Assembly (NCBI GenBank): GCA_003349915.1
Contig: QFXE01000018.1
Coordinates: 1 to 64,000 of the forward strand
Reading direction: 5' to 3'
Source of the DNA: an endosymbiont of Escarpia spicata
GTDB lineage: Bacteria; Pseudomonadota; Gammaproteobacteria; Chromatiales; Chromatiaceae
Length of the DNA stretch: 64,000 bases
A program made the translations under genes and the position numbers. Positions within the stretch are counted from its first letter, which is position 1, and each line of letters opens with the position of its first letter. This document shows positions 25,215-34,898 of the stretch, in pieces. The notes beneath the pieces were generated by a model. That model was not told the DNA's origin and searched no databases. It worked only from the letters and a program-made list of their open reading frames with translations.

Positions 25215-26780
25215 ATGAAAGATTTAATCAATATCATCAAGAATCAGATTCGCTCCGCATGGCGGTATCGCTGGTATGCGATGATCGCAGCTTGGCTGAT
25301 TGCTATTGTCGGCTGGGCCGCAGTTTTTGCCATGCCCGACAAGTACGAGTCGAATGCCAGGGTTTTTGTGGATACAGAAACGGTCCTGCGTCCCCTACTG
25401 AAAGGGCTGGCAGTGGAGACCAATCTTGCGCAACGGCTTCAGTTGATGACCCGTACGCTCTTGAGTCGGAAAAACCTTGAAAAGGTGATGCGCGAAACGG
25501 ACATGGATCATGATGCTACGACCGTGGCAGAGAAAGAGCGCATGCTTGAAGAGCTTAAAAGTGAGATATCGATTGACACTCAAAGGCGGCAGAATTTCTA
25601 CACCATAGCCTATAGTGCGAAGGATCCCTATGTTACGAAAAAAGTGGTGGAGACACTGCTGAATATCTTTGTGGAGTCGGCGCTGGGTGATACCCGGGTT
25701 GAGTCGGATACGGCACAAAGGTTTCTGGAGCAACAGATCAGGGAGTATGAATCCCGGCTTGTTGAGGCTGAGAATCGGCTGACCGATTTCAAAAGAAAGT
25801 ATATCGACACTTTGCCAGGTCAGGATGGTGGTGTGTTTGCGAGGCTGCAAGCTGTGCGGGCTACGTTGCAGGATCTCAAGCTGGAGCTGAAAGAGGCCAG
25901 GATTCGACGTGACGAGTTGAGGCGCCAATACGAAGCCGCCGAGAGGGATGAGAGACAACGCCGGGAGACAGAGGGACGTTTGGCAGTGGCTACGACCCCA
26001 GGTGAACAGCGTATTCTGGCCTTGGAAAAAAGGCTCGACGACCTTCTTCTGAGATACACTGAAGCCCATCCGGATGTCAAGGAGGCAAGGCAGACGATAG
26101 CTGAGCTGCAGAAACAAGAGAGGGAAATTCAGGAGAGTCAGGCTGCCGGCGGTTCCGACGTTAATGTAACCTCGATCGCGGTGGAGGAGTTGAAACTGGC
26201 TTATCGCCAATCAGAAGTTACCTTAACGGGGATTCGCGTCAGAACAAACGAATATAAAAAGAGAATTGAAGTGCTGAGGGAAAAGCTTGACACCTTGCCA
26301 CAGGTGGAAGCTGAATTGAAGAAGCTCAATCGAGATTACAGCATCAACAAAGAGACCTATGAGCAGTTGGTGCAGCGCCTGGAATCTGCCCGCATGTCGG
26401 AACAGGCAGACGAGGCGGGTGACAATGTAAAGTTTCGGGTAATTGATCCACCAAAGGTCCCGTTGGTTCCTGCCGGCCCCAAGCGGGTGATTTTCAGCGT
26501 AGTCATCCTGGTGTTGAGTCTCGCTGCCGGTGGGGGGTTGGCATTTCTTATCGCGCAGTTCAAACCAGTCTATTACGATACGACATTGCTCAGGAAAGGG
26601 ACGCAAATACCCGTGCTTGGCCAGGTGTCCAGAGTCTGGACCAGTAGTGTGGCGATGAAGCGCAGGCTTGAAGTCAGTGCCTTTGTGACGGTCGGGGCGA
26701 TGCTCGTGACTGTGTTCGGCGCTATCATGGTTATTTATAGTATTGGTTTGCGTGGCGAGATTATTGCCCTCATTAAATAG
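25215..26780 (+). CDS. XrtA/PEP-CTERM-type polysaccharide chain-length determinant (Wzz-like)
   Basis: 521 residues. Two membrane segments, at about 22-41 (WYAMIAAWLIAIVGWAAVFAM) and about 415-440 (RVIFSVVILVLSLAAGGGLAFLIAQF), flank a long periplasmic coiled coil; a third span near 490-510 is also visible. The N-terminal ARVFVDTETVLRPLLKGLAVETN block is typical of the PEP-CTERM/exosortase-linked chain-length family (TIGR03007-type, from memory). It controls exopolysaccharide length at the inner membrane. No tyrosine kinase, exosortase or other eps genes lie nearby except the glycosyltransferase that follows 91 bases later, so this is an isolated outpost. The start ATG 25215 has no strong ribosome site. 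Confidence 0.83.
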   Translation: MKDLINIIKNQIRSAWRYRWYAMIAAWLIAIVGWAAVFAMPDKYESNARVFVDTETVLRPLLKGLAVETNLAQRLQLMTRTLLSRKNLEKVMRETDMDHDATTVAEKERMLEELKSEISIDTQRRQNFYTIAYSAKDPYVTKKVVETLLNIFVESALGDTRVESDTAQRFLEQQIREYESRLVEAENRLTDFKRKYIDTLPGQDGGVFARLQAVRATLQDLKLELKEARIRRDELRRQYEAAERDERQRRETEGRLAVATTPGEQRILALEKRLDDLLLRYTEAHPDVKEARQTIAELQKQEREIQESQAAGGSDVNVTSIAVEELKLAYRQSEVTLTGIRVRTNEYKKRIEVLREKLDTLPQVEAELKKLNRDYSINKETYEQLVQRLESARMSEQADEAGDNVKFRVIDPPKVPLVPAGPKRVIFSVVILVLSLAAGGGLAFLIAQFKPVYYDTTLLRKGTQIPVLGQVSRVWTSSVAMKRRLEVSAFVTVGAMLVTVFGAIMVIYSIGLRGEIIALIK

Positions 26781-26871
26781 TTGGGAGTGGTTAAGGAAGG
26801 TTTTCCCCAGGGAATTCCCCTCAAATACTTCGCCTATCAGTCTGAAGCCTAAGGTTCGTGTAGTGTCTGGA

Positions 26872-27990
26872 ATGACAATAAAAATTTCTCTCGTGGCGCA
26901 CAATGCTTATGGCGCTATATCAGGCGGGAGCGCCGGGCATGTGGGTGGCGTTGAGCGTCAGACCAGCATGATGGCTTTCTGGTTGCAGAAGAAGGGTTTC
27001 GACGTCTCGATCATTACTTGGGATGAGGGTCAGGAACAGGACTTTGTCATTGATGGCGTTAGGCTCATCAAGCTGTGTCGTAAGGACGAGGGTCTTCCCG
27101 GGCTGCGTTTTTTCCACCCGCGTTGGAGTAGTCTCAATGCTGCACTCAAACGTGCTGATGCCGATGTCTACTATCAAAATGGTGCCGAGTATGTAACTGG
27201 CCAGGTTGCCCTGTGGTGTAAGCGGAACCATAAGAAATTCATCTTCTCCTCTGCCAGCGACGCTGATTGTCAGCCAAATCTACCCTGTCTGGATTCCTTC
27301 AGAGAGAAGTACCTCTACAAGAAAGGGTTGGAGTTGGCGGATCATTTGATTGTGCAGACTGAAAAACAGGGTGTGGCCTTGCTGGATGCTTTTGGCATGG
27401 CGTCAACCGTGTTGCCTATGCCCTGTCCCGATCTGTTGCCGGCGGAACAATCGGCGCCCAAGGATTTTCATGAACGCAAAGGGGTGATCTGGGTTGGCCG
27501 GATAAGTGAGGAGAAACGCCTGGAGTTTCTGCTTGAAATGGCGGCCAAAACTCCGGAAATCACCTATGATGTTCTGGGTAAACCCAACAAAGACTCCGAG
27601 TATGCGCGTAACGTACTCGACGCGGCGGAGCAGGCGGAGAACGTCAATATTCGCGGTATGGTCGAGCGGGACAGAATTCGGGATTTCTACGCAAATGCCA
27701 GAATTCTATGTTGTACCTCCTCCTTTGAAGGCTTTCCCAATACCTTTATCGAGGCCTGGAGCGAGGGACTGCCTATCGTCACAACCTTCGATCTTGATGA
27801 TCTCGTGCAACGGAAGCAGTTGGGTTTTGCCGGTTCTGAGATATCAGATCTTGCCGGGAAAGTAGGCCATCTGCACAGTAATGAGGATGAGTGGACGCGG
27901 ATGTCCCGGAATTCCCGGCAGTATTTCGTGGAAAATCACGAACTGGATGCTGCAATGGAGAGATTTTCTTCTCTCTTCAGGGGTATTTGA
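26872..27990 (+). CDS. GT4-type glycosyltransferase
   Basis: 372 residues from ATG 26872. The N-lobe has ISLVAHNAYGAISGGSAGHVGGVERQTSMMA, typical of the acceptor loop of GT-B enzymes; the C-lobe has VIWVGRISEEKRLEFLLEMA, NVNIRGMVERDRI and CTSSFEGFPNTFIEAWSEGLP, the retaining E-x7-E motif of GT4. A nucleotide-sugar donor is expected; the sugar is unknown. The ribosome site is weak, and an in-frame start further upstream would overlap the Wzz-like gene. It is probably co-expressed with the chain-length determinant. Confidence 0.82.
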   Translation: MTIKISLVAHNAYGAISGGSAGHVGGVERQTSMMAFWLQKKGFDVSIITWDEGQEQDFVIDGVRLIKLCRKDEGLPGLRFFHPRWSSLNAALKRADADVYYQNGAEYVTGQVALWCKRNHKKFIFSSASDADCQPNLPCLDSFREKYLYKKGLELADHLIVQTEKQGVALLDAFGMASTVLPMPCPDLLPAEQSAPKDFHERKGVIWVGRISEEKRLEFLLEMAAKTPEITYDVLGKPNKDSEYARNVLDAAEQAENVNIRGMVERDRIRDFYANARILCCTSSFEGFPNTFIEAWSEGLPIVTTFDLDDLVQRKQLGFAGSEISDLAGKVGHLHSNEDEWTRMSRNSRQYFVENHELDAAMERFSSLFRGI

Positions 27991-28050
27991 TTTTCTGTAG
28001 AGCGAGGTGCTCTGGCCCGCCCGCCGGGGCAGACCAATCCGGTTTTATAC

Positions 28051-28830
28051 CTACATCAATGCCGCATACATGCCGGTAATCTTATTCATTGCGACGAGAA
28101 TCTTATCCAGCGAACGGCTGACCAGAGAGGGAACAAAATTGCCGTCCTCCAGGTTGTTGCCAAGGCTGAATAAATCCCATTGCTCCTTTACCTCCGTCAG
28201 TGCCTGATCTATCTCGGGTGTGTTCTCGGGAGCTGTCCTTAACTGCTGCAGTGCGCTGTCGAAATCTGCTGCCGCCTTTTTGTAATCGGATTCGTAGAGT
28301 GGTTGTTGGAATTTCCAGCTGCGCAGCATATACAGGTTGGCCATGCGCTGGGATAGCATGCGCTGGCGTCCGGCCATATTGACCAATTTCCCGGTGGACG
28401 TGCCGGAAGCGGTCTCGAGCAACACAACAACCCGGTGTGATGCATTCAGCAGCTCCTCCCCGGCCTGACGTACAGCTTTGGCAGAGGTGCGATTGGGCTT
28501 GCCTGCTGCGAGCTGGTGAAAAGGAGCCCACAGTGTGGAGACCGTCTCTAACGCTTGGGTGACGCTGCTGTTCACTTTGAATTTTTTCAACTCGGCAAGT
28601 TGCGCAGCAAAGAGATCAAGTGAAGCCTTGCGCTGTTTTTTGGCGATGCGATAGCGGATATCCTGCCCCATCTGGCAATAGGTCTTGACAATCCGTTGGG
28701 TCAGCATGCGCTGCCGGCCAGCCTTGTTGATCGCCTCGCCCATGCTCAATTCGACGGCGGGTGCCTGGACCGGAATGAAGAGCAGCGCCAAGAGAAAGAG
28801 CAGAATGGTCTTTGCCGATACACGACGCAT
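28051..28830 (-). CDS. Secreted PilJ-like/type IV pilus chemosensor N-terminal domain protein
   Basis: 259 residues with a signal peptide (ILLFLLALLFIPVQAPA, cut near 26). Two PilJ-type repeats are present: AINKAGRQRMLTQRIVKTYCQMG and LVNMAGRQRMLSQRMANLYML, about 120 residues apart. In PilJ these four-helix units form the periplasmic sensor of a methyl-accepting transducer; here there is no membrane anchor after them and no signalling domain, so it is a stand-alone periplasmic sensor. The ligand is unknown. It converges on the glycosyltransferase and diverges from glyA. Confidence 0.8.
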   Translation of the reverse strand: MRRVSAKTILLFLLALLFIPVQAPAVELSMGEAINKAGRQRMLTQRIVKTYCQMGQDIRYRIAKKQRKASLDLFAAQLAELKKFKVNSSVTQALETVSTLWAPFHQLAAGKPNRTSAKAVRQAGEELLNASHRVVVLLETASGTSTGKLVNMAGRQRMLSQRMANLYMLRSWKFQQPLYESDYKKAAADFDSALQQLRTAPENTPEIDQALTEVKEQWDLFSLGNNLEDGNFVPSLVSRSLDKILVAMNKITGMYAALM

Positions 28831-28984
28831 GGAGAATACCCCTTAAGTTTTACTTCAAAAGTGCCAAGCAGATGAATGTAATTATTATCCCCGCTAAAAT
28901 AACGGCTATAGCAACAGCCGTAAAGGGAAAAACTGTGATTTTCTGCAGAGAGTGGAAATCTTTTTCTGTCTCTTAGAGCAGGTG

Positions 28985-29015
28985 AACTGGTTTAGAGACC
29001 GGTTTGCTTTTTTTT
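28985..29015 (+). terminator. Hairpin with T-run before glyA
   Basis: AACTGGT (28985-28991), TTAGAG loop, ACCGGTT (28998-29004; one G-U pair in RNA), followed by TGC and eight Ts (29008-29015). It looks like an intrinsic terminator but lies just upstream of glyA, so it could be an attenuator, or end of a short leader. Confidence 0.4.
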
Positions 29016-29055
29016 GCTATATTAATTCGCTTTTTATTGGCGGGGAAATGGCCTG

Positions 29056-30309
29056 ATGTTTAACAAGAACATGCAAATCCAAGGGTATGACGATGAGTTG
29101 TGGTCGGCAATGCAAGCCGAAGAGACGCGTCAGGAAGAGCATATCGAGCTGATCGCCTCTGAAAACTACACCAGTCCCCGCGTAATGCAGGCTCAGGGTA
29201 GCGTGCTGACGAACAAATATGCCGAGGGTTACCCTTACAAGCGCTACTACGGCGGCTGTGAGAATGTCGATGTTGCCGAGCAGTTGGCCATCGACCGCGC
29301 CAAGGCGCTGTTTGATGCGGACTTTGCGAATGTTCAACCTCACTCCGGTTCTCAAGCCAATGCGGCGGTCTATATGGCGCTCTGCCAGCCAGGGGACACC
29401 GTACTTGGCATGAGCCTGGCCCATGGAGGCCATCTGACTCACGGCGCCAAGCCCAATTTCTCCGGCAAGCTTTACCATGCCGTTCAGTATGGTCTCAATC
29501 CCGAGACCGGTGAGATCGACTATGAAGAGGTCGAGCGTCTTGCCCGCGAGCACAAGCCAAAAATGATCGTCGCGGGCTTTTCCGCCTACTCCCGCGTTGT
29601 TGATTGGCAGCGTTTTCGTGATATTTCCGATGAGGTGGGCGCCTATCTGTTCGTTGATATGGCGCATGTGGCGGGCTTGATTGCAGCCGGCCACTACCCG
29701 AGTCCGGTAAATATTGCCGATGTGACCACTACGACCACGCACAAAACCCTGCGAGGTCCCCGCGGCGGCCTGATTTTGGCAAGGGCCAACGCAGAGATTG
29801 AAAAGAAGCTGAATTCACTGGTCTTTCCCGGCACTCAAGGCGGTCCCCTGATGCATGTGATTGCCGCCAAGGCCGTAGCCTTCAAGGAGGCGATGGAGCC
29901 TGAATTCAAGACCTATCAGGGTCTGGTGATCAAAAATGCCCAGGCGATGGCTCGGGTTTTCATAGATCGCGGCTACGACGTGGTCTCCAAGGGTACCGAT
30001 GACCATCTGTTTTTGGTCAGCTTCATCGAGGCGGGTCTGACCGGCAAGGATGTGGATGCCTGGCTAGGTGCTGCCAACATCACCGTCAACAAGAATGCAG
30101 TGCCGAACGATCCTCAATCCCCCTTCGTGACTTCAGGTATTCGGGTCGGCACACCGGCCATCACCACCAGGGGTTTCGATGAGGCGGATGCCGCTGAACT
30201 TGCGGGCTGGATGTGCGACGTAATCGATAGCCGTGGAGATCAGGCGGTGATTGATGGGGTTAAGGAGAAGGCTCTGGCCATCTGCGCCAAATACCCGGTC
30301 TACGCTTGA
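29056..30309 (+). CDS. glyA: Serine hydroxymethyltransferase
   Basis: 417 residues, the usual size. It converts serine and tetrahydrofolate to glycine and 5,10-methylene-THF with pyridoxal phosphate. The PLP-lysine is in [14 protein letters not shown]; the substrate-binding [15 protein letters not shown] and the tetrahydrofolate-side [21 protein letters not shown] are conserved. It is followed by a tandem-repeat spacer and then nrdR, an order common in gammaproteobacteria. Confidence 0.97.
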   Translation: MFNKNMQIQGYDDELWSAMQAEETRQEEHIELIASENYTSPRVMQAQGSVLTNKYAEGYPYKRYYGGCENVDVAEQLAIDRAKALFDADFANVQPHSGSQANAAVYMALCQPGDTVLGMSLAHGGHLTHGAKPNFSGKLYHAVQYGLNPETGEIDYEEVERLAREHKPKMIVAGFSAYSRVVDWQRFRDISDEVGAYLFVDMAHVAGLIAAGHYPSPVNIADVTTTTTHKTLRGPRGGLILARANAEIEKKLNSLVFPGTQGGPLMHVIAAKAVAFKEAMEPEFKTYQGLVIKNAQAMARVFIDRGYDVVSKGTDDHLFLVSFIEAGLTGKDVDAWLGAANITVNKNAVPNDPQSPFVTSGIRVGTPAITTRGFDEADAAELAGWMCDVIDSRGDQAVIDGVKEKALAICAKYPVYA

Positions 30310-30315
30310 AAAATT

Positions 30316-30407
30316 GGGCCAAGGGTATAGGGCTGAGGGCCAAGGTTAGAAGAAGATGATATTGTGCAATATATTCCCTTGGCCCTTGGCCCTTGGCCCT
30401 TGGCCCT
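30316..30407. repeat. Tandem CCCTTGG heptamers with inverted partners
   Basis: Four perfect heptamers CCCTTGG at 30376-30403, then a partial copy. Upstream, GGGCCAAGGG (30316-30325) and GGGCCAAGG (30337-30345) are the complementary strand of the same unit, so the transcript could fold in several registers. It lies between glyA and nrdR, and could act as terminator, mRNA stabiliser or replication-slippage product. Confidence 0.7.
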
Positions 30408-30412
30408 AGCCT

Positions 30413-30925
30413 ATGCGCTGTCCTTTTTGCGGAGCACAGGATACCAAGGTCATCGACTCCCGCCTCGCGGGAGAGGGCGATCAGATTCGACGTCGCCGTC
30501 AGTGTGCGGTCTGCCAGGAACGGTTCACCACTTATGAAACCGCTGAGCTGAACCTGCCCAGAGTCGTCAAGCACGACGGCAGTCGCACGCCCTTCGATGG
30601 CCGTAAACTGCGTTCAGGCATGATGCGGGCGCTGGAGAAGCGCCCGGTCAGTACCGAACAGGTGGAGGCGGCAATCAACCATATCACCCGCAAGTTAACG
30701 GCCAGTGGAGATCGAGAGATCGCGTCGCTGGAAATCGGGGAGATGGTCATGGATGAACTGAAGACGCTGGACCAGGTTGCCTATGTGCGCTTCGCGTCCG
30801 TCTACCGTAAATTTGAGGATGTTAACGCTTTCCGGGAGGAGATTGACCGCCTGGAGAGTCAGCCGGGTCCCGAGGCGCGCAGACAGCAGATGGATCTTCT
30901 AAGTCGCGATAAAAAGGACAAATGA
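30413..30925 (+). CDS. nrdR: Transcriptional repressor of ribonucleotide reductase genes
   Basis: 170 residues. N-terminal zinc ribbon CPFCG..DSR..IRRRRQC..C (C3, C6, C31, C34) and the ATP-cone ([29 protein letters not shown]). It binds dATP/ATP and represses nrd genes. Stop overlaps the ribD start as ATGA (30922-30925). Standard context for gammaproteobacteria. Confidence 0.96.
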   Translation: MRCPFCGAQDTKVIDSRLAGEGDQIRRRRQCAVCQERFTTYETAELNLPRVVKHDGSRTPFDGRKLRSGMMRALEKRPVSTEQVEAAINHITRKLTASGDREIASLEIGEMVMDELKTLDQVAYVRFASVYRKFEDVNAFREEIDRLESQPGPEARRQQMDLLSRDKKDK

Positions 30926-32046
30926 GCAGCGGCAGCGACCACGTCTATATGGCCAGAGCGATTCGTCTGGCGGAGCGGGGACGTTATACCACCCATCCAA
31001 ATCCCAGGGTTGGCTGTGTGTTGGTGAAGGGGGATGAGATTGTCGGTGAAGGCTACCATCGCCGCGCCGGAGAGCCCCATGCAGAACGCAATGCCATAGC
31101 CGTAGCGGGTGCGCGGGCCGAGGGATCGACGGCTTATATCACACTGGAACCCTGCTGCCACCACGGACGTACCCCTCCCTGTACAGAAGGACTGATCGAA
31201 GCGGGTGTCACACGTGTTGTGGCAGCAATGGAAGATCCCAACCCCCAAGTGGCCGGGAAGGGAATGGCGCAGTTGCAGCAGGCTGGAATAACTGTTGAGG
31301 CAGGACTGATGCAGCTTCAGGCTGAGGCGTTGAATCCGGGCTTTATCAAGCGCATGCGTCACGGCAAACCCTACGTGCGCTGTAAGCTGGCCATGAGTCT
31401 GGATGGGCGTACGGCGATGGCCAGTGGCGAGAGCAAGTGGATCACCTCGTCTGCGGCTCGCCATGACGTGCATCTGTTGCGCGCCCGCAGCAGCGCGATT
31501 CTGACTGGAATCTCCACGGTACTTGCTGACGATGCATCGATGAATGTACGGCTGACTTCCCAGGAGTTGGGATTGGATGAGGGGCTGCAGACGCCGCATC
31601 CTGTGAGGGTCGTTTTGGACCCGCAGTTGGAGATGTCACCCGCTGCAAAGATGCTGGCCCTACCGGGGAAAACGCTGGTACTGGGCAGTGATGACCACCC
31701 CCAGCGGACAGCTGCCTTGGAAGCTGCTGGTGCAGAGGTGGTGCTGGTGCCGCCCCGGGACGATGTGCTGGACCTGACTGCAGTGATGGCGCAGCTCACA
31801 GCGCGTGAACTGCATGAGGTGATGCTTGAGTCAGGTGCTGTGCTGGCCGGTGCAATGCTGGAACAGCAGCTGATCGACGAACTGGTGATCTATGTGGCGC
31901 CCCATATTATGGGTGATGGGGCCAGGGGGCTCTTCCATCTGCCGGGTCTGGAGAAGATGGAGGATCGCTTAGAACTCGATGTCACCGACCTGCGCCAGGT
32001 GGGCGAAGAGATCCGTATCACGGCCCGGCCGTTATATCGCCAATAG
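30922..32046 (+). CDS. ribD: Bifunctional riboflavin biosynthesis protein RibD (deaminase/reductase)
   Basis: 374 residues. The deaminase half has zinc ligands in [10 protein letters not shown] and [13 protein letters not shown]; the C-terminal reductase half begins near residue 150 ([15 protein letters not shown]) with SGESKWITS and [17 protein letters not shown]. It deaminates the pyrimidine of the GTP-cyclohydrolase II product and then reduces the ribose. It starts inside the nrdR stop and is followed 19 bases later by ribE. Confidence 0.96.
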   Translation: MSSGSDHVYMARAIRLAERGRYTTHPNPRVGCVLVKGDEIVGEGYHRRAGEPHAERNAIAVAGARAEGSTAYITLEPCCHHGRTPPCTEGLIEAGVTRVVAAMEDPNPQVAGKGMAQLQQAGITVEAGLMQLQAEALNPGFIKRMRHGKPYVRCKLAMSLDGRTAMASGESKWITSSAARHDVHLLRARSSAILTGISTVLADDASMNVRLTSQELGLDEGLQTPHPVRVVLDPQLEMSPAAKMLALPGKTLVLGSDDHPQRTAALEAAGAEVVLVPPRDDVLDLTAVMAQLTARELHEVMLESGAVLAGAMLEQQLIDELVIYVAPHIMGDGARGLFHLPGLEKMEDRLELDVTDLRQVGEEIRITARPLYRQ

Positions 32047-32065
32047 AACTCAGAGTAAAATCAAT

Positions 32066-32724
32066 ATGTTTACAGGCATCATTCAATCGATCGGCACACT
32101 TGCTGGCCAGGAGACTAAAGGCGGAGACGTACGCCTATACATCCACACTGGGCAGTTGGATTTGGCTGACGTTGCTCTTGGCGACAGTATCGCCACCAAC
32201 GGTGTTTGTCTGACAGTGGTCGAGTTGACTGGGGATGGCTTTCGGGCGGATGTTTCCCGTGAGACACTTTCCTTGACTACGCTCCATAATCTCAAGCCGG
32301 GCAGCCCGGTGAATCTGGAGATGGCCTTGACCCTGTTCCCGTCTCGGCGGTCACCTGGTGAGTGGACATGTGGATGGCGTGGGGAAGGTGGTGGGCCGCC
32401 GGGAGGATGCCCGATCCATCCGTTTTGACATTGAGGCACCTAAGGCGCTGGCAAAATATATCGCCCATAAGGGTTCCATCTGTGTTGATGGGGCCAGCTT
32501 GACGGTGAACGGCATCGACGGTAATCGCTTCGATCTCAATATCGTCCCTCATACCCTGCAAGAGACGACCCTAGAAGGGATTCAGGTGGGGCATGAAGTG
32601 AACCCTGGAGGTCGACCTGATCGCCCGCTACCTCGAACGGCTGGCGCTCGGGGAGAAGGCGTCTGAATCAGCGGCATCGGGTGTTACCGAAGCGTTGTTG
32701 CTGGAGCGGGGTTTTATCCGCTAA
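32066..32724 (+). pseudogene. ribE: Riboflavin synthase alpha subunit, with two single-base frameshifts
   Basis: Reading starts at ATG 32066 (MFTGIIQSIGTLAG) and the lumazine-binding first half continues to VNLEMALTL. It must then shift at the T-pair 32336-32337 (one T too many) to reach LGGHLVSGHVDGVGKVV and ASLTVNGIDGNRFDLNIVPHTL. It shifts again at the CCC run 32603-32605 (one C too many) to reach LEVDLIARYLERLA..ALLLERGFIR and the stop at 32722. With both single bases removed the protein is 218 residues and normal; as read it is disabled. Riboflavin synthase is the last step of an operon whose other genes are intact, so sequence error is as likely as real loss; a second copy elsewhere could also explain it. 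Confidence 0.85.
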
Positions 32725-32814
32725 AGGCTTAAACTTGGTTTGACAACGTTTGTTGTTAATCCCGCCTCTGTTACAATTAACGGTTCGCTTTGCCAATAAT
32801 GCAAGACTGGATAT

Positions 32815-33930
32815 ATGTCCCTTAATACTACAGAAGAAATCATTGCCGATCTGAAACAGGGGAAGATGGTTGTCATCATGGATGATGAGGATCGTGAGAA
32901 CGAGGGCGATCTCATCATGGCTGCCGAGATTGTGACCCCGGATGCGGTCAATTTCATGGCCCGTTACGGCCGCGGCCTGATCTGCCTTACGCTCACCAAA
33001 GAGCGCTGCAGCCAGTTACGCCTGCCCCTGATGGTGCCCACTGACGATGAGCTGGCGGCCACCAATTTCACAGTCTCTATCGAGGCCGCCGAAGGGGTGA
33101 CCACCGGTATCTCGGCCGCTGATCGGGCTACCACCATTTTGGCTGCTGTGGCAGAGGACGCACAACCTCAGGATATTGAGCAACCGGGGCATATCTTTCC
33201 GCTGATGGCGCAGCCTGGTGGTGTTCTGGTACGCGCCGGTCATACTGAAGCGGGGTGTGATTTGGCCCGCATGGCGGGTTTCCGCGCCGCTTCCGTCATC
33301 GTGGAGATTCTCAACGACGACGGGACCATGGCGCGCCGGTCGGATCTTGAGAAGTTTGCACAAGAGCATGATCTGAAAATCGGCACCATCGCCGATCTGA
33401 TCCAGTATCGGGTGAAAAATGAGCATACAGTGGAGCGGGTCAGCGAATGTGCATTTCCCACCAGGCACGGGAATTTTCGCCTGGTTGCCTATCAGGATAT
33501 GGTGGATAACGATCTGCATCTGGCGCTGGTGATGGGGCATCCGAAACCGGATAAGCCGACACTGGTTCGCGTTCACATGCAGAACAGCTTGTGTGATTTG
33601 TTCAGTTCAACCGGTGGTGATTGTGGTTGGCCACTTGAAAATGCCATGAAACAGGTGGGTAAAGCGGGGCAAGGCGTGATCGTGGTGCTGCGCAATCACG
33701 ACACCGCCCGGGAGATAGTGCAGCGTATGATGGAGTTGCAGCTGCAGAGGCCGGAAGGCGAGGCGTTCGTTAAACATGACAACAGCAAGGAGCTACGCAC
33801 CTATGGTGTCGGCGCGCAGATTCTCTCTGATCTGGGTGTGCGTAAGATGCGCGTGCTCAGTGCGCCGAAGAGTATCCACGGCCTCTCCGGCTTCGGTATG
33901 GAAGTGGTTGAATACGTCGATTGTGAATAA
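32815..33930 (+). CDS. ribBA: 3,4-dihydroxy-2-butanone 4-phosphate synthase with GTP cyclohydrolase II-like domain
   Basis: 371 residues. Residues 1-200 are an active-looking RibB domain: [43 protein letters not shown]. The C-terminal half is RibA-like, but the GCHII zinc cluster (C-x10-C-x-C around VHSECLTGD..RRCDCG) is changed to [20 protein letters not shown], and the phosphate-binding arginine segment is also degenerate. GTP cyclohydrolase II activity is therefore doubtful. Hybrid proteins of this kind are common in gammaproteobacteria, where a separate ribA supplies the activity. ATG 32815 lies 90 bases after ribE, with a possible promoter (TTGTTG, 16 bases, TACAAT) in the gap. Confidence 0.92.
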   Translation: MSLNTTEEIIADLKQGKMVVIMDDEDRENEGDLIMAAEIVTPDAVNFMARYGRGLICLTLTKERCSQLRLPLMVPTDDELAATNFTVSIEAAEGVTTGISAADRATTILAAVAEDAQPQDIEQPGHIFPLMAQPGGVLVRAGHTEAGCDLARMAGFRAASVIVEILNDDGTMARRSDLEKFAQEHDLKIGTIADLIQYRVKNEHTVERVSECAFPTRHGNFRLVAYQDMVDNDLHLALVMGHPKPDKPTLVRVHMQNSLCDLFSSTGGDCGWPLENAMKQVGKAGQGVIVVLRNHDTAREIVQRMMELQLQRPEGEAFVKHDNSKELRTYGVGAQILSDLGVRKMRVLSAPKSIHGLSGFGMEVVEYVDCE

Positions 33931-33941
33931 CCAATAGCTGG

Positions 33942-33961
33942 AACGCGAGTGCGCGTTTTTG
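33942..33961 (+). terminator. Short terminator-like hairpin between ribBA and ribH
   Basis: AACGCG (33942-33947), loop AGTG, CGCGTT (33952-33957) and a run of Ts to 33960. The perfect six-base stem with T-tail fits a weak intrinsic terminator, which could lower ribH-nusB expression. Confidence 0.5.
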
Positions 33962-33991
33962 ATAATAGATCTATTTTTCAGGGTAAAGAAC

Positions 33992-34465
33992 ATGACCATC
34001 AAAACCATTGAAGGCGCACTGACGATTGAGAATGCGCGATTCTGTGTAGTGGCTGCGCGTTTCAACAGCTTTGTTGTGGAGAGTCTGGTGGACGGGGCGA
34101 TTGACACCCTGAAACGCCACGGCGCGTCTGAGGATGATATTACGCTGGTCAGACTGCCCGGCGCCTTTGAGATGCCGGTATTACTGGAGAAGATCGCCGC
34201 AAAGGGAGAGTATGATGCCATCATCGCGTTGGGCGCAGTGATTCGTGGCGGCACCCCCCACTTTGATTATGTGGCCGGCGAGTGTGTGAAAGGGATGTCT
34301 CAGGTCAGCCTGAAACACGGCGTCCCCATCGCCTTCGGCGTATTGACGGTCGACACCATCGAGCAGGCCATCGAGCGGGCAGGGACCAAGGCCGGCAACA
34401 AGGGTGCTGAAGCGACGCTCTCAGCTATCGAGATGGTGAATCTGTTTCGTCAGATCGGGGCATGA
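33992..34465 (+). CDS. ribH: 6,7-dimethyl-8-ribityllumazine synthase
   Basis: 157 residues from ATG 33992, which has AGGGTAA upstream. Active-site segments: [47 protein letters not shown] (catalytic His in this branch), and [22 protein letters not shown]. It condenses the pyrimidine and the butanone phosphate. Overlaps nusB by four bases (ATGA). Confidence 0.96.
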   Translation: MTIKTIEGALTIENARFCVVAARFNSFVVESLVDGAIDTLKRHGASEDDITLVRLPGAFEMPVLLEKIAAKGEYDAIIALGAVIRGGTPHFDYVAGECVKGMSQVSLKHGVPIAFGVLTVDTIEQAIERAGTKAGNKGAEATLSAIEMVNLFRQIGA

Positions 34466-34893
34466 GCCGCAAACGCAGTCAGGCGCGCCGGCATGCGGTT
34501 CAGGCCGTCTACCAGTGGCAGATGGCCGGTCAGGATGTTGGCTCCATCGTCGATCAATTTTTGGCGGAGCAGGATGTCAAAAGTTTTGAGGTGCCCTATT
34601 TTCAGGATCTGCTGCACGGTGTCCCCAGACACCTGACTGAGTTGGATGAACTGCTGAAGCCTGCCCTTGATCGAGCTATCGAAAGCGTCGATCCAGTAGA
34701 ACGGGCGGTGTTGCGCCTTGGTGTCTATGAATTAAATTTTCACCCGGAGGTACCCTATCGGGTGGTGATCAATGAATCGGTGGAATTGGCCAAGGTGTTT
34801 GGGGCCGAGCAGGGCCACAGGTTCGTCAATGGTGTATTGGATAAAGTGGCCAAAGAGATCCGCAAGGTGGAGATGAAGGCTAAAAAGGCCTAG
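34462..34893 (+). CDS. nusB: Transcription antitermination protein NusB
   Basis: 143 residues, all-helical: [22 protein letters not shown] at the start and [53 protein letters not shown] at the end. It binds boxA in rRNA leaders with NusE. Standard ribH-nusB coupling. Confidence 0.96.
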   Translation: MSRKRSQARRHAVQAVYQWQMAGQDVGSIVDQFLAEQDVKSFEVPYFQDLLHGVPRHLTELDELLKPALDRAIESVDPVERAVLRLGVYELNFHPEVPYRVVINESVELAKVFGAEQGHRFVNGVLDKVAKEIRKVEMKAKKA

Positions 34894-34898
34894 ATTCC

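Noticed and set aside
28831-29055. Glycine riboswitch before glyA
   Set aside because: No paired aptamer structure recognisable; only a terminator-like hairpin.
30376-30403. CRISPR-like tandem repeat
   Set aside because: Repeat unit is seven bases with no spacers.
32725-32814. FMN riboswitch before ribBA
   Set aside because: The 90-base gap lacks the conserved RFN helices and the genes upstream are already in the operon.
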